From Bacilli bacterium (GTDB lineage: Bacteria; Bacillota; Bacilli; Bacillales; Amphibacillaceae), in the NCBI GenBank assembly GCA_012838505.1, contig DUPD01000029.1, forward strand, positions 1 through 34,143: a DNA stretch of 34,143 nt, given 5' to 3'. Positions 34,079 to 34,143 of this stretch are shown here, piece by piece (the stretch's first letter is position 1; each line of letters starts with the position of its first letter). The notes below the pieces were generated by a model. The model was not told the origin of the DNA. It was given only the letters and a program-made list of their open reading frames with translations, and made no database searches. The translations under genes were made by a program, and so were the position numbers.

Positions 34079-34143
34079 ATTTCAACGCGCCCTCAGTATC
34101 GCTTCATAAAATAAATTAGATAAAATCAAGTTATGTGATCAGC

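Noticed and set aside
34068..34143. Start of a gene at the right edge
   Set aside because: An outward promoter-like element is present, but no start codon with a ribosome binding site is seen before the window ends.

Overview
The window is low-GC DNA (roughly mid-30s percent G+C by eye) from a member of the Bacillaceae. The gene order closely follows the ytfP-murJ(ytgP)-ytzE-ytmP-ytoP-ytpPQR-sftA-murC-ytxGH-aroA(G)-ccpA-motPS-tyrS-rpsD stretch of the Bacillus subtilis chromosome. Strong rho-independent terminators, AGGAGG-type ribosome binding sites, many TTG/GTG starts, a T-box leader and a TyrS/RpsD pair all fit a Firmicute. A sodium-type MotP/MotS stator and the absence of the acuABC/acsA block found at the equivalent place in B. 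subtilis would suit a halophilic or alkaliphilic, possibly fermentative, genus. That genus-level placement is inference only.

Layout. 1-418: 3' end of a 23S rRNA, a structured spacer, 5S rRNA and the rrn terminator. 424-2354 (minus): a GntR (YtrA-type) regulator, ABC ATPase and ABC permease in one overlapping operon, with a palindromic operator over the promoter. 2549-6599: YtfP-like flavoprotein, the lipid II flippase MurJ, an RsuA-family pseudouridine synthase and a small DeoR-type HTH protein. 6761-11459: a YtlQ-like protein, a YtmP-like kinase-fold protein, a hairpin repeat element, a PepSY protein, an M42 aminopeptidase, a DUF84 NTPase and a lipoprotein. 11574-16719: an orphan PTS-IIC-like membrane protein, a thioredoxin-like protein, YtpQ, YtpR and the DNA translocase SftA. 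16825-20506: nicotinate phosphoribosyltransferase, MurC, YtxG and YtxH. 20507-21124 is gene-free and carries a tandem array of five 52-bp palindromic units. 21125-23260 (minus): an enlarged FtsA/PilM-type ATPase. 23573-27588: DAHP synthase/chorismate mutase, CcpA, MotP and MotS. 27654-30611 (minus): a class A penicillin-binding protein. 30698-33050: tyrosine T-box, TyrS and a lipoprotein. 33136-34000 (minus): RpsD with a long, probably autoregulatory leader and its promoter.

Functional themes. Several genes serve the cell envelope and division: MurC makes a precursor, MurJ flips lipid II, the class A PBP polymerises it, SftA clears DNA from the septum, and the FtsA-like protein may be a cytoskeletal or assembly ATPase. 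Others are housekeeping translation genes (rRNA, TyrS, RpsD, YtpR, RsuA-type synthase), central regulation (CcpA) and motility (MotPS). The most unusual items are the 52-bp palindromic tandem array between the convergent ytxH and FtsA-like genes, and the FtsA-like protein itself, with its roughly 300-residue tail of repeated small modules and a promoter carrying two identical 10-bp sites exactly 42 bp apart. No phage, insertion sequence, CRISPR array or defence island is visible.
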